64,000 nt of DNA from an uncultured Collinsella sp. (GCA_900542305.1 UQMU01000002.1:41402-105401), one strand, 5' to 3'. Shown: positions 1 through 8,365, counted from the first letter of the stretch. The notes: generated by a model from the letters alone, not told the origin. Numbers and translations: made by a program.

Positions 1-183
1 ATTGGCGGCAACGCGGTCTTTCGCATGAAGGAGTGGTGGTTCTACGCCAAATGCGCCTTCGCTGACCCCGCTACCGTTCACAAGCTCGTACGTAAGACCA
101 AAAAGGTTGACGAATACCGCGCCGCCGTCGAGCGCGTCTTTCGCGAGCAGCCACTCGCACCCATAGCCCGCTTCCACGGCTAG
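1..183 (+). CDS. tRNA-dihydrouridine synthase, C-terminal fragment
   Basis: The window opens inside a reading frame that runs 60 codons to a TAG. The peptide is basic and helical, with RMKEWWFYAKCAF, a KLVRKTKKVDEY stretch and AAVERVF. This resembles the C-terminal helical domain of the DusA/DusB-like flavoenzymes of Firmicutes and Actinobacteria, which reduce uridine to dihydrouridine in tRNA. The TIM-barrel FMN domain and catalytic Cys lie outside the window, so the assignment rests on the tail alone. A REP-like palindrome follows the stop codon directly. Confidence 0.5.
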   Translation: MGGNAVFRMKEWWFYAKCAFADPATVHKLVRKTKKVDEYRAAVERVFREQPLAPIARFHG

Positions 184-190
184 TTGGTCG

Positions 191-235
191 TTGGGGACGT
201 TCTTTAACGACTAGTCATTTAAGAACGTCCCCAAT
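191..235. repeat. REP-like palindrome, family A copy 1
   Basis: The arms TTGGGGACGTTCTT (191-204) and AAGAACGTCCCCAA (221-234) are perfectly complementary around a centre containing GACTAGTCA. It lies between the Dus stop and the glutaredoxin stop, so it may also act as a bidirectional hairpin. The same sequence recurs near 7.1 kb and 20.75 kb. Confidence 0.85.
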
Positions 236-247
236 GGCTGTGTTGCA

Positions 248-493
248 CTAGAGCAGGTTCTCCTGTGCCCACGCGATGATGTCGCTCGATTCGTAGAGTG
301 GTTTGCCGTCGATGAACAGGCAGGGAACCTGGCGTTTTCCGCCGACGGCGATAAGTGTCTGTTCGGCATCGGAATCGGTCGAGATATTGCGCTCGGGAAT
401 GGTCACGCCGTTATCGGCAAGGAAACGCTTGACCTTTATGCAATACGGGCAGCCGGTCATAACGTAGAGCACGAGCTCGTGATTAGTAGCCAT
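248..493 (-). CDS. glutaredoxin-family thiol-disulfide oxidoreductase
   Basis: An 81-residue protein of one thioredoxin-fold domain, the usual size of a single-domain glutaredoxin or NrdH. The redox motif is C15-P-Y-C18, and the conserved cis-proline loop follows in QVPCLFIDG (Pro57), a position that helps bind glutathione or a partner disulfide. The ATG at 493 is preferred over the longer upstream frame because GGAG lies just before it and homology starts there. The gene lies 53 bp downstream of the XRE/TipAS regulator on the same strand and is probably cotranscribed. It probably reduces cytoplasmic disulfides; the physiological reductant cannot be read from sequence. Confidence 0.9.
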   Translation of the reverse strand: MATNHELVLYVMTGCPYCIKVKRFLADNGVTIPERNISTDSDAEQTLIAVGGKRQVPCLFIDGKPLYESSDIIAWAQENLL

Positions 494-546
494 AGGGTCT
501 CCAATCGGTTTGAGGTTTCGATTGAAATACCCAAAGCCACCGCGGT

Positions 547-1374
547 CTATGCGCACGCCAACGACGACTCGATGGCCTGGACCAGAAACGCCGTGGCTCC
601 GGTGCCGCAGGCCTTGTCGTAGTAGTCGATAAAGCGCTGGTCGGCAAGATAACCGTGGGCGAGGCCCAGGTACGCTTCGTCTTTGGGCTCGTGTCCCCAA
701 TTAAGGCCAATCCATCGACGGTGCATCGCGACAAGCTTGCGAGCCTCGCTTCCATCCGCATCGCCGTCGCCTATGGCAATCGAAAGCTGGCCCAGAACAG
801 CGCGTTCAAGTTCCTTCATGTCGTTCCATGCCTGAGGATCCATGTCCAGTAACGTTTCGTTTGCTGCATCGATAGCCTCATCGCCATAGCGCGCCCGCGC
901 TTCGGCGCCGTAGCGCTCCTCGTTTTCCTGTACGGTGCGCCAGCGCTCCAGTTGCGGCAGGACGGCGCCCATGAGCGAGACGGCTTCGTCGAGCGACATG
1001 CCGGTGTTTTGCGCCAGCCGCGGGGCACAATCTTCAATCATCGCCTCCATGGTGGTGTCGTAGGTGTACTTGCCGTGGTCGTAGCACCACTTGCAGTAAT
1101 GGTCGGTCGTGGCGCCCGTGGCATCGGTGCCGCAGTCGTCGGGCGTGAGTATCATGCCGCAGCTCTGGCAATAGTGCTCGGGCATTTCGAGCAGGTGAGA
1201 CAGGGGCTCGCCGGTTACGGCGGCGATGAGTTTCATCATGTCGATGCCCGGTGTGACCTCGCCGCGCTCCCAACGGCTGACGGCTTGGCGTGTGACGAAG
1301 AGCTTGGCGGCGAGCTGCTCCTGGGTAAGGTGATGGGCGCGACGGATGGCAATGAGCTTTTCTGCAAAGGCCAT
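547..1374 (-). CDS. XRE-family regulator with zinc ribbon and TipAS-like ligand domain
   Basis: A 275-residue protein in three parts. Residues 5-60 form an XRE/Cro helix-turn-helix with TRQAVSRWERG in the recognition region. Residues 67-105 form a zinc ribbon of the CQSCGM type, with Cys69, Cys72, Cys81, Cys94 and Cys97. Residues about 130-270 resemble TipAS, the drug-sensing domain of MerR-family TipAL (YGDEAIDAAN, LDMDPQAWNDM, GLAHGYLADQRFIDYYD). Known TipAS domains bind thiopeptides and usually follow a MerR head, so the XRE head is the odd feature. The start is supported by AAAGGAGC upstream. It probably regulates itself and the downstream glutaredoxin; the ligand is unknown. Confidence 0.82.
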   Translation of the reverse strand: MAFAEKLIAIRRAHHLTQEQLAAKLFVTRQAVSRWERGEVTPGIDMMKLIAAVTGEPLSHLLEMPEHYCQSCGMILTPDDCGTDATGATTDHYCKWCYDHGKYTYDTTMEAMIEDCAPRLAQNTGMSLDEAVSLMGAVLPQLERWRTVQENEERYGAEARARYGDEAIDAANETLLDMDPQAWNDMKELERAVLGQLSIAIGDGDADGSEARKLVAMHRRWIGLNWGHEPKDEAYLGLAHGYLADQRFIDYYDKACGTGATAFLVQAIESSLACA

Positions 1375-1502
1375 AGCGGCTCCTTTCTGCTGGTTGATGG
1401 CTTAAGCATACGCGGCGGCAGGCGCCCTTCCAAGCAACCGTTGGTTGCACGACGGGGAACCGCGGCGAAGAATTGCGCGCAACGCCCCAAGCCTCCATGC
1501 CG

Positions 1503-1508
1503 TACAAT
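1503..1508 (+). promoter_or_regulatory. -10 element, possibly for a leaderless trmO mRNA
   Basis: TACAAT at 1503-1508 overlaps the first possible trmO start (ATG 1507). Transcription starting about 7 nt downstream would begin at or next to the second ATG (1516), and no Shine-Dalgarno sequence precedes either codon. No good -35 is visible. Confidence 0.45.
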
Positions 1509-2253
1509 GACCGGCATGGAACCTATCGCACACATACTTACCGACCTGCCGCAGAAGTTCGGCATTCCGCGCAACAGCTTTTTGGCGCCTCATCTGCAGG
1601 GACGCATCGTTTTTGAGCCGGAATTTGCCTCCAATGCAGCGGTTGAGGGTCTGGACTCCTTCTCTCACCTGTGGCTGTTGTGGCGCTTCGAAAACGGAAC
1701 GCCCGGTGGCACGGCTAAGGACATAGCCGCCGATGCCAAAACGCAGGACAGGTCCGGTACCAACGCAAAATGGTCGAAGACCGTGCGTCCGCCGCGCCTG
1801 GGTGGAGCCGAGCGTGTGGGCGTCTTTGCCACGCGCAGCCCGTTTCGCCCTAATCCCATCGGTCTCACCTGCGTCAAGCTCGATCGTGTCGAGTTCACCG
1901 ATGATGGCCCGATCATCCATGTGCTGGGGGCCGATCTGCGCGATGGCACGCCCATCTACGACATTAAGCCCTACATCCCGTTTGCGGATTGCCACCCGGA
2001 TGCGACCGGCGGCTGGATTGAGGATGCTCCGTGGCAAGAGCTCGATGTTGAGTTTCCGCAAGCTCTGCAGGATACGGTCCCGCCCGCAAAGATTTCTGGC
2101 TTGGTCGAGGTTCTACGCCAAGATCCGCGCCGCGCGGGCAGCAAGCACGAGCCAAACCGCGTTTACCACTTAGCTTATGCTGGGCTCGACATATCTTTTA
2201 CGGTCGATAAAACCCAGCTAACCGTAGTCGCCGTCAACGACGCGCAAGACTAA
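1507..2253 (+). CDS. trmO: tRNA (N6-threonylcarbamoyladenosine(37)-N6)-methyltransferase TrmO
   Basis: A protein of 248 residues from ATG 1507 (245 from ATG 1516) with the TrmO/YaeB beta-barrel signature: PIAHILTDLPQKFGIPRNS at the N terminus, GVFATRSPFRPNPIGLTCV in the middle, then the acyl-site strand IHVLGADLRDGTPIYDIKPYIP. TrmO uses SAM to N6-methylate t6A37 in tRNA-Thr. Length matches the family (about 235). The open frame extends far upstream to 952, but that part is antisense to the XRE gene and is not credible coding. No Shine-Dalgarno is present, so leaderless translation from 1516 is plausible. Confidence 0.9.
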   Translation: MTGMEPIAHILTDLPQKFGIPRNSFLAPHLQGRIVFEPEFASNAAVEGLDSFSHLWLLWRFENGTPGGTAKDIAADAKTQDRSGTNAKWSKTVRPPRLGGAERVGVFATRSPFRPNPIGLTCVKLDRVEFTDDGPIIHVLGADLRDGTPIYDIKPYIPFADCHPDATGGWIEDAPWQELDVEFPQALQDTVPPAKISGLVEVLRQDPRRAGSKHEPNRVYHLAYAGLDISFTVDKTQLTVVAVNDAQD

Positions 2254-2319
2254 CCAGCCATTCGTCCGCACCCGTCAAATTAAGCGCCAAACTCCGCGCC
2301 AAAACCGCCCGTGCTGGTG

Positions 2320-2325
2320 GACAAT
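2320..2325 (+). promoter_or_regulatory. GACAAT -10-like element upstream of patB
   Basis: GGTGGACAAT lies about 40 bp before the PatB start and matches the form seen before several other genes here (7200, 20795, 22545). No clear -35 is seen. Confidence 0.35.
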
Positions 2326-2364
2326 AACGCCTACCAAAACAATCACTTTGCACGGGAGTTCAGC

Positions 2365-3579
2365 ATGAAATACGACTTTAGCTCGCTTATCGACCGCCAC
2401 GGCATGGACTCCATCGCCGTTGACTCTTGGGGCGAGATCCCCGGCATGGCTCCGAACGCACCCGACGAGGGCTTCGACCGCATTCCCATGTGGGTGGCCG
2501 ACATGAATTTTGCTACGGTGCCCACGGTTCAGGAGTACATCATCAAGCGCGCTCAGCACCCCATGTTTGGCTACTTCAATCCGCGTCCCGAGTACTTCGA
2601 CCACATCATCGAATGGCAGAGCCGTCGCAACGGCGTTGAGGGCTTGGCGCCGGAGCATATCGGCTACGAAAACGGCGTGCTGGGCGGTGTCGTGTCGACG
2701 CTGCGCGCGTATGTCCAGCCAGGCGATGCGGTGCTGGTCCACAGCCCTACCTACATCGGCTTTACCAAGTCCATCGAGGCCGCGGGCTATCGCATTGTCC
2801 ACAGCCCGCTTAAGCTCGACGACCAGGGCGTGTGGCGTATGGACTTTGAGGACATGGAGCGCAAGCTCGCCCAAAACCACATCCATGCCGCGGTGTTCTG
2901 CTCGCCGCATAATCCCTGCGGCCGCGTATGGGAGCGCGACGAGATCGAACGTGCCATGGACATTTATCGCCAGCACGATTGCGTGGTGATTTCGGACGAG
3001 ATTTGGTCCGATATCATCCTGCCGGGACACAAGCATATTCCGACGCAGTCGGTAAGCGAGGACGCCCGCATGCGCACGGTTGCCCTCTATGCGCCCAGCA
3101 AGACGTTCAACCTGGCGGGCCTGGTCGGCAGCTACCACATCATCTATAACGAGACGCTGCGCGACCGCGTGTGCGCCGTGTCCGACAAGACCCACTACAA
3201 CGAGATGAACGTCCTCTCTATGCATGCGCTTATCGGTGCCTACCAGCCGCAGGGCTACGAGTGGGTGGACGAGCTCAACCAGGTGCTTGCCGGCAATATC
3301 GAGTACTTCTGCAATTACGTGGACGAGCATTTTGAGGGCGTGTCCTATTCGCGTCCGCAGGGCACGTACATGGTGTTTCTGGACTGCACCGAGTGGTGCC
3401 GCGAGCATGGCCGCGATATTCAGTGGCTGCTCGACGAGGGGGCGCGCGTAGGCGTGGGATATCAGGACGGCCGCCCGTTCCACGGGCCCTGCCACATTCG
3501 CGTGAATCTGGCGCTGCCGCTTTCGCGCGTAAGGGAAGCGTGCGACCGCCTGGACCGCTACGTTTTTAATGCACGGTAA
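2365..3579 (+). CDS. PatB/MalY-type PLP-dependent C-S lyase (cystathionine beta-lyase)
   Basis: A 404-residue fold-type I aminotransferase-like enzyme. Motifs in order are MWVADMNFATVP near the N terminus (typical of MalY/PatB), SPHNPCGRVW, VVISDEIWSDI holding the PLP-pyridine Asp, and APSKTFNLAGL with the Schiff-base Lys. The C terminus carries the carboxylate-binding Arg in CHIRVNLALP. The family cleaves C-S bonds in cystathionine or cysteine, giving pyruvate, ammonia and homocysteine or H2S. CGGGAG precedes the ATG at 2365, which excludes the in-frame upstream extension to 2311. The gene appears monocistronic. Substrate preference cannot be told from sequence. Confidence 0.9.
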   Translation: MKYDFSSLIDRHGMDSIAVDSWGEIPGMAPNAPDEGFDRIPMWVADMNFATVPTVQEYIIKRAQHPMFGYFNPRPEYFDHIIEWQSRRNGVEGLAPEHIGYENGVLGGVVSTLRAYVQPGDAVLVHSPTYIGFTKSIEAAGYRIVHSPLKLDDQGVWRMDFEDMERKLAQNHIHAAVFCSPHNPCGRVWERDEIERAMDIYRQHDCVVISDEIWSDIILPGHKHIPTQSVSEDARMRTVALYAPSKTFNLAGLVGSYHIIYNETLRDRVCAVSDKTHYNEMNVLSMHALIGAYQPQGYEWVDELNQVLAGNIEYFCNYVDEHFEGVSYSRPQGTYMVFLDCTEWCREHGRDIQWLLDEGARVGVGYQDGRPFHGPCHIRVNLALPLSRVREACDRLDRYVFNAR

Positions 3580-3592
3580 GTGAGCACTGCAT

Positions 3593-3628
3593 GCGGGGTC
3601 TTCTGCCAAGTCGGCTGGAAGGCCCCGT
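3593..3628. terminator. hairpin after patB
   Basis: GCGGGGTCTTC (3593-3603) can pair with GAAGGCCCCGT (3618-3628). There is no strong T-run, so it may be a weak or Rho-assisted terminator between convergent genes. Confidence 0.4.
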
Positions 3629-3674
3629 GTGGTAAGGCATCTGTAACCATTGGGCGCAGACCTGCTGCGGAGGT

Positions 3675-4154
3675 TTATTTTTCCTGAATCTGCTTGCCGC
3701 AAAGATGCTCAATCGAAATCTCGTAGAGTTGGACGCCCTTGATGTCTTTGGCGATTTCCTCCTCGACTTCTTCGGCAGAAGGGTAGTACTTAAGCGCGAG
3801 CTGGCGGACTTTGTCCTCGATAAACGCGGGGGTGTCATTCGCCAGGCGACAGCGGCCAAAGACCACGGTGCTCATAACGTAGGGAGCCCAGTCACCGTCC
3901 TGGTACCACTCGTTGCCGTAAACGGTAAAGCAGACCTTGTCATCGCGCTTGAGTGCGTCGACCTTGTGGCCGGCCTTGGCGCCATGGAAATAAATCTTGT
4001 CGTGCTCGGCGTCAAAGAAGTAGTTGACGGGAATGGCGTACGGGTAGCCATCGTCGCCGTTGACGGCAAAGACGCCGCGCTTGCAGGTAGCGAGCAGTTC
4101 GCGCGCTTCTTCGTCGGTGATGGCGCGCTTCTTTCGACGTAAGGGCCTAAACAT
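3675..4154 (-). CDS. pyridoxamine 5'-phosphate oxidase-fold flavoprotein (NimA-like)
   Basis: A 159-residue split-barrel protein of the PNPOx-like superfamily. Visible features are the N-terminal helix ITDEEARELLATCKRGVFAV, the strand pair GYPYAIPVNYFFD, and KIYFHGAKAGHKVDALKRDDKVCFTVYG, a flavin-phosphate-binding pattern shared with nitroimidazole-reductase NimA-type proteins. The ATG at 4154 follows AAAGGAAG, and a longer frame to 4193 lacks a ribosome site. Relatives bind FMN, F420 or heme and reduce small molecules; the substrate is unknown. Antibiotic resistance should not be inferred from the fold. It is convergent with patB and 42 bp beyond the kinase stop codon on the same strand. Confidence 0.8.
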   Translation of the reverse strand: MFRPLRRKKRAITDEEARELLATCKRGVFAVNGDDGYPYAIPVNYFFDAEHDKIYFHGAKAGHKVDALKRDDKVCFTVYGNEWYQDGDWAPYVMSTVVFGRCRLANDTPAFIEDKVRQLALKYYPSAEEVEEEIAKDIKGVQLYEISIEHLCGKQIQEK

Positions 4155-4196
4155 CGTTGGCTTCCTTTCTGGTCGTGCGTGGTGGTTGAGCACAAA

Positions 4197-7001
4197 CTAT
4201 AGCGAAACGGATCCGTTTTTCTTGATGCGGGCGAGCATGTTTTTGAGCTTGTTAAAGTCGAGCGGTTTGGACAGATGGGCGTTCATACCGGCGTCGTGTG
4301 CCGCCTTGGCGTCCTCGGCAAAGGCATTGGCGGTGAGCGCGATGATGGGGATATCGGCTGCATCGATCTTCTCGCTCAGACGAATCGCGCGGGTCGCCTC
4401 GTAACCATCCATTCCCGGCATCATGATGTCCATCAGAATCGCATCGAAGCTGCCGGCGGGACGGCCAACGTATAGGTCGACCGCTTCGTTGCCATCGGCG
4501 GCGCGAGTTACGACAATGCCTTCGCTTTCGAGCAGCGCCTGGGCAATCTCGGCATTCAATTCGTTGTCTTCGGCGAGCAGCACGTTCATGTCGGCGAGCG
4601 AGCAGTCGAGCGCCCTCTCGACCGTATCTGCCCGCGTCTGAGGGTTCTTGTCGATATCGAGCGGAATCTGGACGTTGAACGTACTTCCCACGTCAACCTC
4701 ACTCGAAATCTCAATCGTACCGCCCATCAGTTCAATAAGCGACTTGACGATTGGCATGCCCATGCCGGTTCCTTGGAACCTGCTGCGCGCATCGTCGCCT
4801 TCTTGGGCAAACGGCTCATAGATATGCTTTAAAAACTTGGGAGTCATGCCAATGCCGGTATCCGAAACGCTAAAGCAAAAGAGCGCGCGCCCGTTATCGA
4901 GTGGCTTGGTCTTTGAACTAAAGGTGACGGAGCCGCCGTGCTTGTTGTACTTAATGCTGTTGTCTAACAGGTTGATCATGATCTGTCGGATATGGGTGGG
5001 ACTGCCGATCATGTATGGCCCCGTGGCGTACGGCAGACTATTGTCCTGCATGGTGATGCCGTTACTGGACGCGCGGAGCTTGCACAGCACCAGCGTATTG
5101 TCACAGAGCTCTTTGAGGTTAAAAGGCGTATGCTCCAGTGTTAGCTTGCGGTCTTCGATTTTGCCCATCTCGAGGATGTCGTTGATCAGCGAGAGCAGGT
5201 GATTGGCGGCAACGCGCGCCTTGGCACGGCTCTCGCGGGCGACCTGGATATCGCCTTCCTTCAATTCCTCGATCTCGATAAGGCCCAGGATACCGTTGAG
5301 CGGCGTTCGGATGTCGTGGCTCATGCGCGTGAGGAATGCCGTCTTAGCGGCGTTGGCAGCATCGGCTTTTTTGCGCTCGGTTCGAGCGCGTGCGAGCGCC
5401 CAGATGAGCAGGACGATGCCGACCGACAACATACCGATGAGGGTAGCTGCAACGGCGGCACGGTTGCGATAAAGGAATTGAAGCGTGTTTGATTCCTGGG
5501 CCGTGTACGACGTGGAGGAGTAATTGCTTGCGGAGAGCGATTCTCCGGCGTTGATGATGCCCTTGTTGATGATTCCCAGCAGCTCGGGCTTTCCGCGCGA
5601 AATCCAGCACGAGAGCTCACAGGTGTCAGGGAGCTCGACCGTCTCGTAGCCTTCGAGATCATGACGATCGCCGATGGTTTTTATGCGTGAGCTGGGAGCG
5701 ACGATGCAGTGCGCCGTTCCCTTCCTGAGGGCGTCGAACGCTTCATCGTCGGATTGGTATTCGGTCACGGTCGCTGTGGGGAACAGACTTTCAAGTACAT
5801 TTTGGTTGACAAACGATGATTTGGTGCAGGCGATGTTCTGAAGGTCTTTGTTCAGATTGCCGTCGGTGTGGATGGCGGTGAGGGACACGGTCCCCAACGA
5901 TACCGACTGCACAACGCCTGATTGCTCGGCAAACCAGTAATCTCGGTATACCGGCAGCGCAACGTCTATGCTTCCCTTTGACAGGGCCTTTGACATCATC
6001 TTGTAGCTATCAAAGGGGACGGTTTTGACCGTAATGCCAAATTTATCGTGCAGCGTCGTCGCAAGCGATGCGAGCGAGCCTTCCATTTCGCCGTTTTCGT
6101 CTTCGTTGCAGTAGGGGAGTTTGCCCGTAATGTAGCCGAGCGTGATGGTGTTGCCATTTGCTTTGAGCCAGGAACGTTCGGGGCCGTTGAGCGATGATGA
6201 ACCGCTGCTTTGGGCCGAGTAGTTAGATTTGACTTCGTCGATATAGCGTGGGTTGACGCGGGCGATTGCCGACATGGCGGCATTGATGTCGTCCATCAGG
6301 TCGGGGCGGCTTTTGGGGACGGCAAAATAGTAGTCGCTCGAACCAATGTAGAACATGGGGGAGGCGCTGGGCGACGAGGTCGTGTCGTTCATGATGATGG
6401 CATCGACCTCGTTGTTTGCGAGCGCGTCAAAGAGGGCACTGCCAGTGTCGATTTCTTTATAGGTGCAGGTAATGCCTTCGTTGGCGAGCCACTGCTGGCC
6501 AACGAAGGTTTGCATGACGCCGGAGTTGCAACCGATAGTGAGACCCTGGAGCGCTTGGGGGTCACCCTTGGCCAGATCGTCGCGATCGGGCTTGGCGTAG
6601 ATGTAGTAGCGCTCGGTGCCCTCGGGGTTCGAGGAAAAGAGCAGCTTTTGGGCGCGTTCCTCGGAGTAGGAGATGTTGGGCATGAGGTCGATTTCGCCTG
6701 CCTCGAGCATGTCCATAAGCTCGGTGAAGGTGCCGGAGATGTATTCGTACCGCCAGCCGGGCGTGTAGTACGACAGGGTCTGGAGGTACTCGTAACCCCA
6801 TCCCGAGAGACGCTCGCCGGGGGTGCCGTCCTGGAAGCCCTCGTTGTTGACGAGCCAACCAACGCGGACCGTCTTGACTGGCTGGCTAGAGTCAGCGGCA
6901 AAAGCCTGGACAGGCGCGATAGAACTCAGCACGGCAAGCGCGGCGAGCACAATGGCCAGGGCGCGACATATAACTGAACGAAGGACAGTGGCAGCTCTCA
7001 C
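4197..7001 (-). CDS. hybrid sensor histidine kinase with tandem SBP_bac_3 sensor domains
   Basis: About 934 residues. An N-terminal signal segment ends near PVQAFAA. Two extracytoplasmic amino-acid-binding-type domains follow (about 40-265 and 285-500), the first opening with VGWLVNNEGFQDG. A single membrane helix lies near 520-545. The HisKA box FLTRMSHDIRTPLNG carries the phospho-His near 562. The ATPase has N-box MINLLDNSIKYNKHGG, G1 VSDTGIGM and G2 GTGMGMPIVKSL. The C-terminal receiver has LLAEDNELNAE, the phospho-Asp in LMDIMMPGMDG near 858, and the Lys in LSKPLD. There is no Hpt or DNA-binding output, so phosphate must pass to an unlinked protein. The GTG at 7001 is preferred (AGGA six bases upstream) over a TTG at 7007. 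The ligand is probably a small amino-acid-like molecule. Confidence 0.9.
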   Translation of the reverse strand: MRAATVLRSVICRALAIVLAALAVLSSIAPVQAFAADSSQPVKTVRVGWLVNNEGFQDGTPGERLSGWGYEYLQTLSYYTPGWRYEYISGTFTELMDMLEAGEIDLMPNISYSEERAQKLLFSSNPEGTERYYIYAKPDRDDLAKGDPQALQGLTIGCNSGVMQTFVGQQWLANEGITCTYKEIDTGSALFDALANNEVDAIIMNDTTSSPSASPMFYIGSSDYYFAVPKSRPDLMDDINAAMSAIARVNPRYIDEVKSNYSAQSSGSSSLNGPERSWLKANGNTITLGYITGKLPYCNEDENGEMEGSLASLATTLHDKFGITVKTVPFDSYKMMSKALSKGSIDVALPVYRDYWFAEQSGVVQSVSLGTVSLTAIHTDGNLNKDLQNIACTKSSFVNQNVLESLFPTATVTEYQSDDEAFDALRKGTAHCIVAPSSRIKTIGDRHDLEGYETVELPDTCELSCWISRGKPELLGIINKGIINAGESLSASNYSSTSYTAQESNTLQFLYRNRAAVAATLIGMLSVGIVLLIWALARARTERKKADAANAAKTAFLTRMSHDIRTPLNGILGLIEIEELKEGDIQVARESRAKARVAANHLLSLINDILEMGKIEDRKLTLEHTPFNLKELCDNTLVLCKLRASSNGITMQDNSLPYATGPYMIGSPTHIRQIMINLLDNSIKYNKHGGSVTFSSKTKPLDNGRALFCFSVSDTGIGMTPKFLKHIYEPFAQEGDDARSRFQGTGMGMPIVKSLIELMGGTIEISSEVDVGSTFNVQIPLDIDKNPQTRADTVERALDCSLADMNVLLAEDNELNAEIAQALLESEGIVVTRAADGNEAVDLYVGRPAGSFDAILMDIMMPGMDGYEATRAIRLSEKIDAADIPIIALTANAFAEDAKAAHDAGMNAHLSKPLDFNKLKNMLARIKKNGSVSL

Positions 7002-7091
7002 ATGCAATCCTAACGAATCGAGACATTACCGCATAAGGATACCAGCTCAGCCCGCCCAGTCGGCAGCTGCACCGCTAAACGCTCCCGCCCG

Positions 7092-7177
7092 GCAGTCATT
7101 GGGGACGTTCTTAAACGACTAGTCATCGGGGACGTTCTTGTTTGACTAGTCATTTAAGAACGTCCCCAATGACTAGT
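7092..7177. repeat. REP-like palindrome, family A copy 2 (compound)
   Basis: Two direct copies of the left arm GGGGACGTTCTT (about 7101-7112 and 7128-7139) are followed by one right arm AAGAACGTCCCC (7156-7167), each spaced by GACTAGTCA. It is a three-arm version of the element at 191-235, lying between divergent genes. Confidence 0.85.
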
Positions 7178-7199
7178 TCCGTTTGCGGGGGAGGCGTGG

Positions 7200-7205
7200 G
7201 ACAAT
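7200..7205 (+). promoter_or_regulatory. GACAAT -10-like element of the K+ channel gene
   Basis: The context GGCGTGGGACAAT lies 47 bp before the channel ATG. The block upstream, GCGGGGGAGGCGTG, closely matches that at 20780-20794, which also follows a family A repeat. Confidence 0.4.
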
Positions 7206-7246
7206 ACCGAGCGAACGTGATTGGGCGTCTGGGAAAAGGGGTCGCG

Positions 7247-7672
7247 ATGAAAAAGCTCAAGACGCTTGCTGACGTGTTACGCCAGGCGGGCTTCGTGCGC
7301 ATTACGGAGCTGTTCCTCGTCTTTTACCTGCTGTGCTCGACGGCCGTCTGGTTGTCCGAGCCTACGACCCTCACGTTTGGCGATGGGCTCTGGTTTAGCT
7401 TTGAGACGGTCTCGACGATCGGCTTTGGCGACATCCCGGCCGAGACACCGGTTGCCCGCGCTATTACCGTCGTCTTGAGCGTCATCAGCATCTTCTACAT
7501 CGCCATGCTCACGGGCGTGGCGGTGAACTACTGCAATACGCTTATCAAGATGCGTCAAAAGGACACCATGGCTCGTTTTATGGACGATCTTGAGCATTTG
7601 GAAGAGCTCGATCGTGACGAGCTCGCCGATCTGTCACGCCGCGTGCGCGAGTATCGTCGACGCCAGCGCTAA
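7247..7672 (+). CDS. two-transmembrane potassium channel (Ion_trans_2)
   Basis: A 141-residue protein. An amphipathic N-terminal helix leads to TM1 (ELFLVFYLLCSTAVWL), a pore helix with selectivity filter TIGFGD, TM2 (AITVVLSVISIFYIAML) and a charged C-terminal tail. The filter is a conservative variant of TVGYGD. Tetramers of such subunits form K+ pores; no RCK or cyclic-nucleotide domain is attached, so gating input is unclear. GGAAAAGGGG precedes the ATG at 7247. The LOG-family gene starts 34 bp downstream on the same strand, so the two are probably cotranscribed. Confidence 0.87.
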   Translation: MKKLKTLADVLRQAGFVRITELFLVFYLLCSTAVWLSEPTTLTFGDGLWFSFETVSTIGFGDIPAETPVARAITVVLSVISIFYIAMLTGVAVNYCNTLIKMRQKDTMARFMDDLEHLEELDRDELADLSRRVREYRRRQR

Positions 7673-7706
7673 GACGAACGTCGTGCGCCACAACAGGGGG
7701 ACAAAT

Positions 7707-8240
7707 ATGAACATCACCGTGTACCTGGGTGCCAACACTGGCAATGACCCGGCATTTCTGCCCGCGGTACAGGAGCTGGGCAACTGGATTGGCGCCAACG
7801 GACACGCGCTGGTATACGGCGGGTCCAAATCGGGCCTGATGGGCGCGCTCGCCGATAGCGTGCTCGATGCCGGCGGACACGTGACGGGTGTTGAGCCGAG
7901 CTTTTTTATCGAGGCCGAGTTTCAACATGACGGTATCGACGACCTCATCGTGACGAGCGATATGGCGGAGCGCAAGGCCAAGATGATTGAGCTCGGCGAT
8001 GCGTTCATCGCCTTTCCCGGTGGGACGGGCACGCTCGAGGAGATTGCCGAGGTCATGTCCGCGGTGTCGTTGGGGCACCTGAGTGCTCCGTGCATCCTGT
8101 ATAACCTGGACGGTTACTACAACGACCTCAAGGCGCTGCTCGGGCACATGATCGATAAGGGTTTATCGAGCCCGCAGCGCCAGCAAGGCATTTACTTTGC
8201 CGACGATTTGCGCGAGATTGCCTCGATCATCAACGGATAA
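7707..8240 (+). CDS. LOG-family protein (putative nucleoside 5'-monophosphate phosphoribohydrolase)
   Basis: A 177-residue Rossmann-like protein of the TIGR00730/LOG family. Signatures are the N-terminal VYLGANTGNDP, VYGGSKSGLMG and the catalytic PGGTGTLEE motif, preceded by MAERKAKM with the conserved Arg. Characterised relatives release free cytokinin bases from their riboside monophosphates or hydrolyse AMP; in gut bacteria the substrate is usually unknown. CAGGGGGA lies just upstream of ATG 7707, and the longer frame from 7590 overlaps the channel gene and is rejected. It follows the K+ channel by 34 bp. Confidence 0.88.
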   Translation: MNITVYLGANTGNDPAFLPAVQELGNWIGANGHALVYGGSKSGLMGALADSVLDAGGHVTGVEPSFFIEAEFQHDGIDDLIVTSDMAERKAKMIELGDAFIAFPGGTGTLEEIAEVMSAVSLGHLSAPCILYNLDGYYNDLKALLGHMIDKGLSSPQRQQGIYFADDLREIASIING

Positions 8241-8320
8241 GTCTTGAGCCTGTCCCACTATGGCTCCCAATGGTGCCGTTTGCGGCGCAGACGGTTAGCT
8301 CGTTCGGGCAACGCTCGCTC

Positions 8321-8326
8321 TACAAT
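8321..8326 (+). promoter_or_regulatory. TACAAT -10 element of the ClC gene
   Basis: CTCTACAATAAA lies 40 bp before the ClC start codon and matches other TACAAT elements in the window. No -35 match was found. Confidence 0.4.
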
Positions 8327-8365
8327 AAAACATAACTATGTCGACTTTGACCGCGGGAGGACCCG

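Noticed and set aside
3675..4154. Nitroimidazole resistance (nim) gene
   Set aside because: Only the broad PNPOx-like fold is shared; this superfamily has many non-resistance members.
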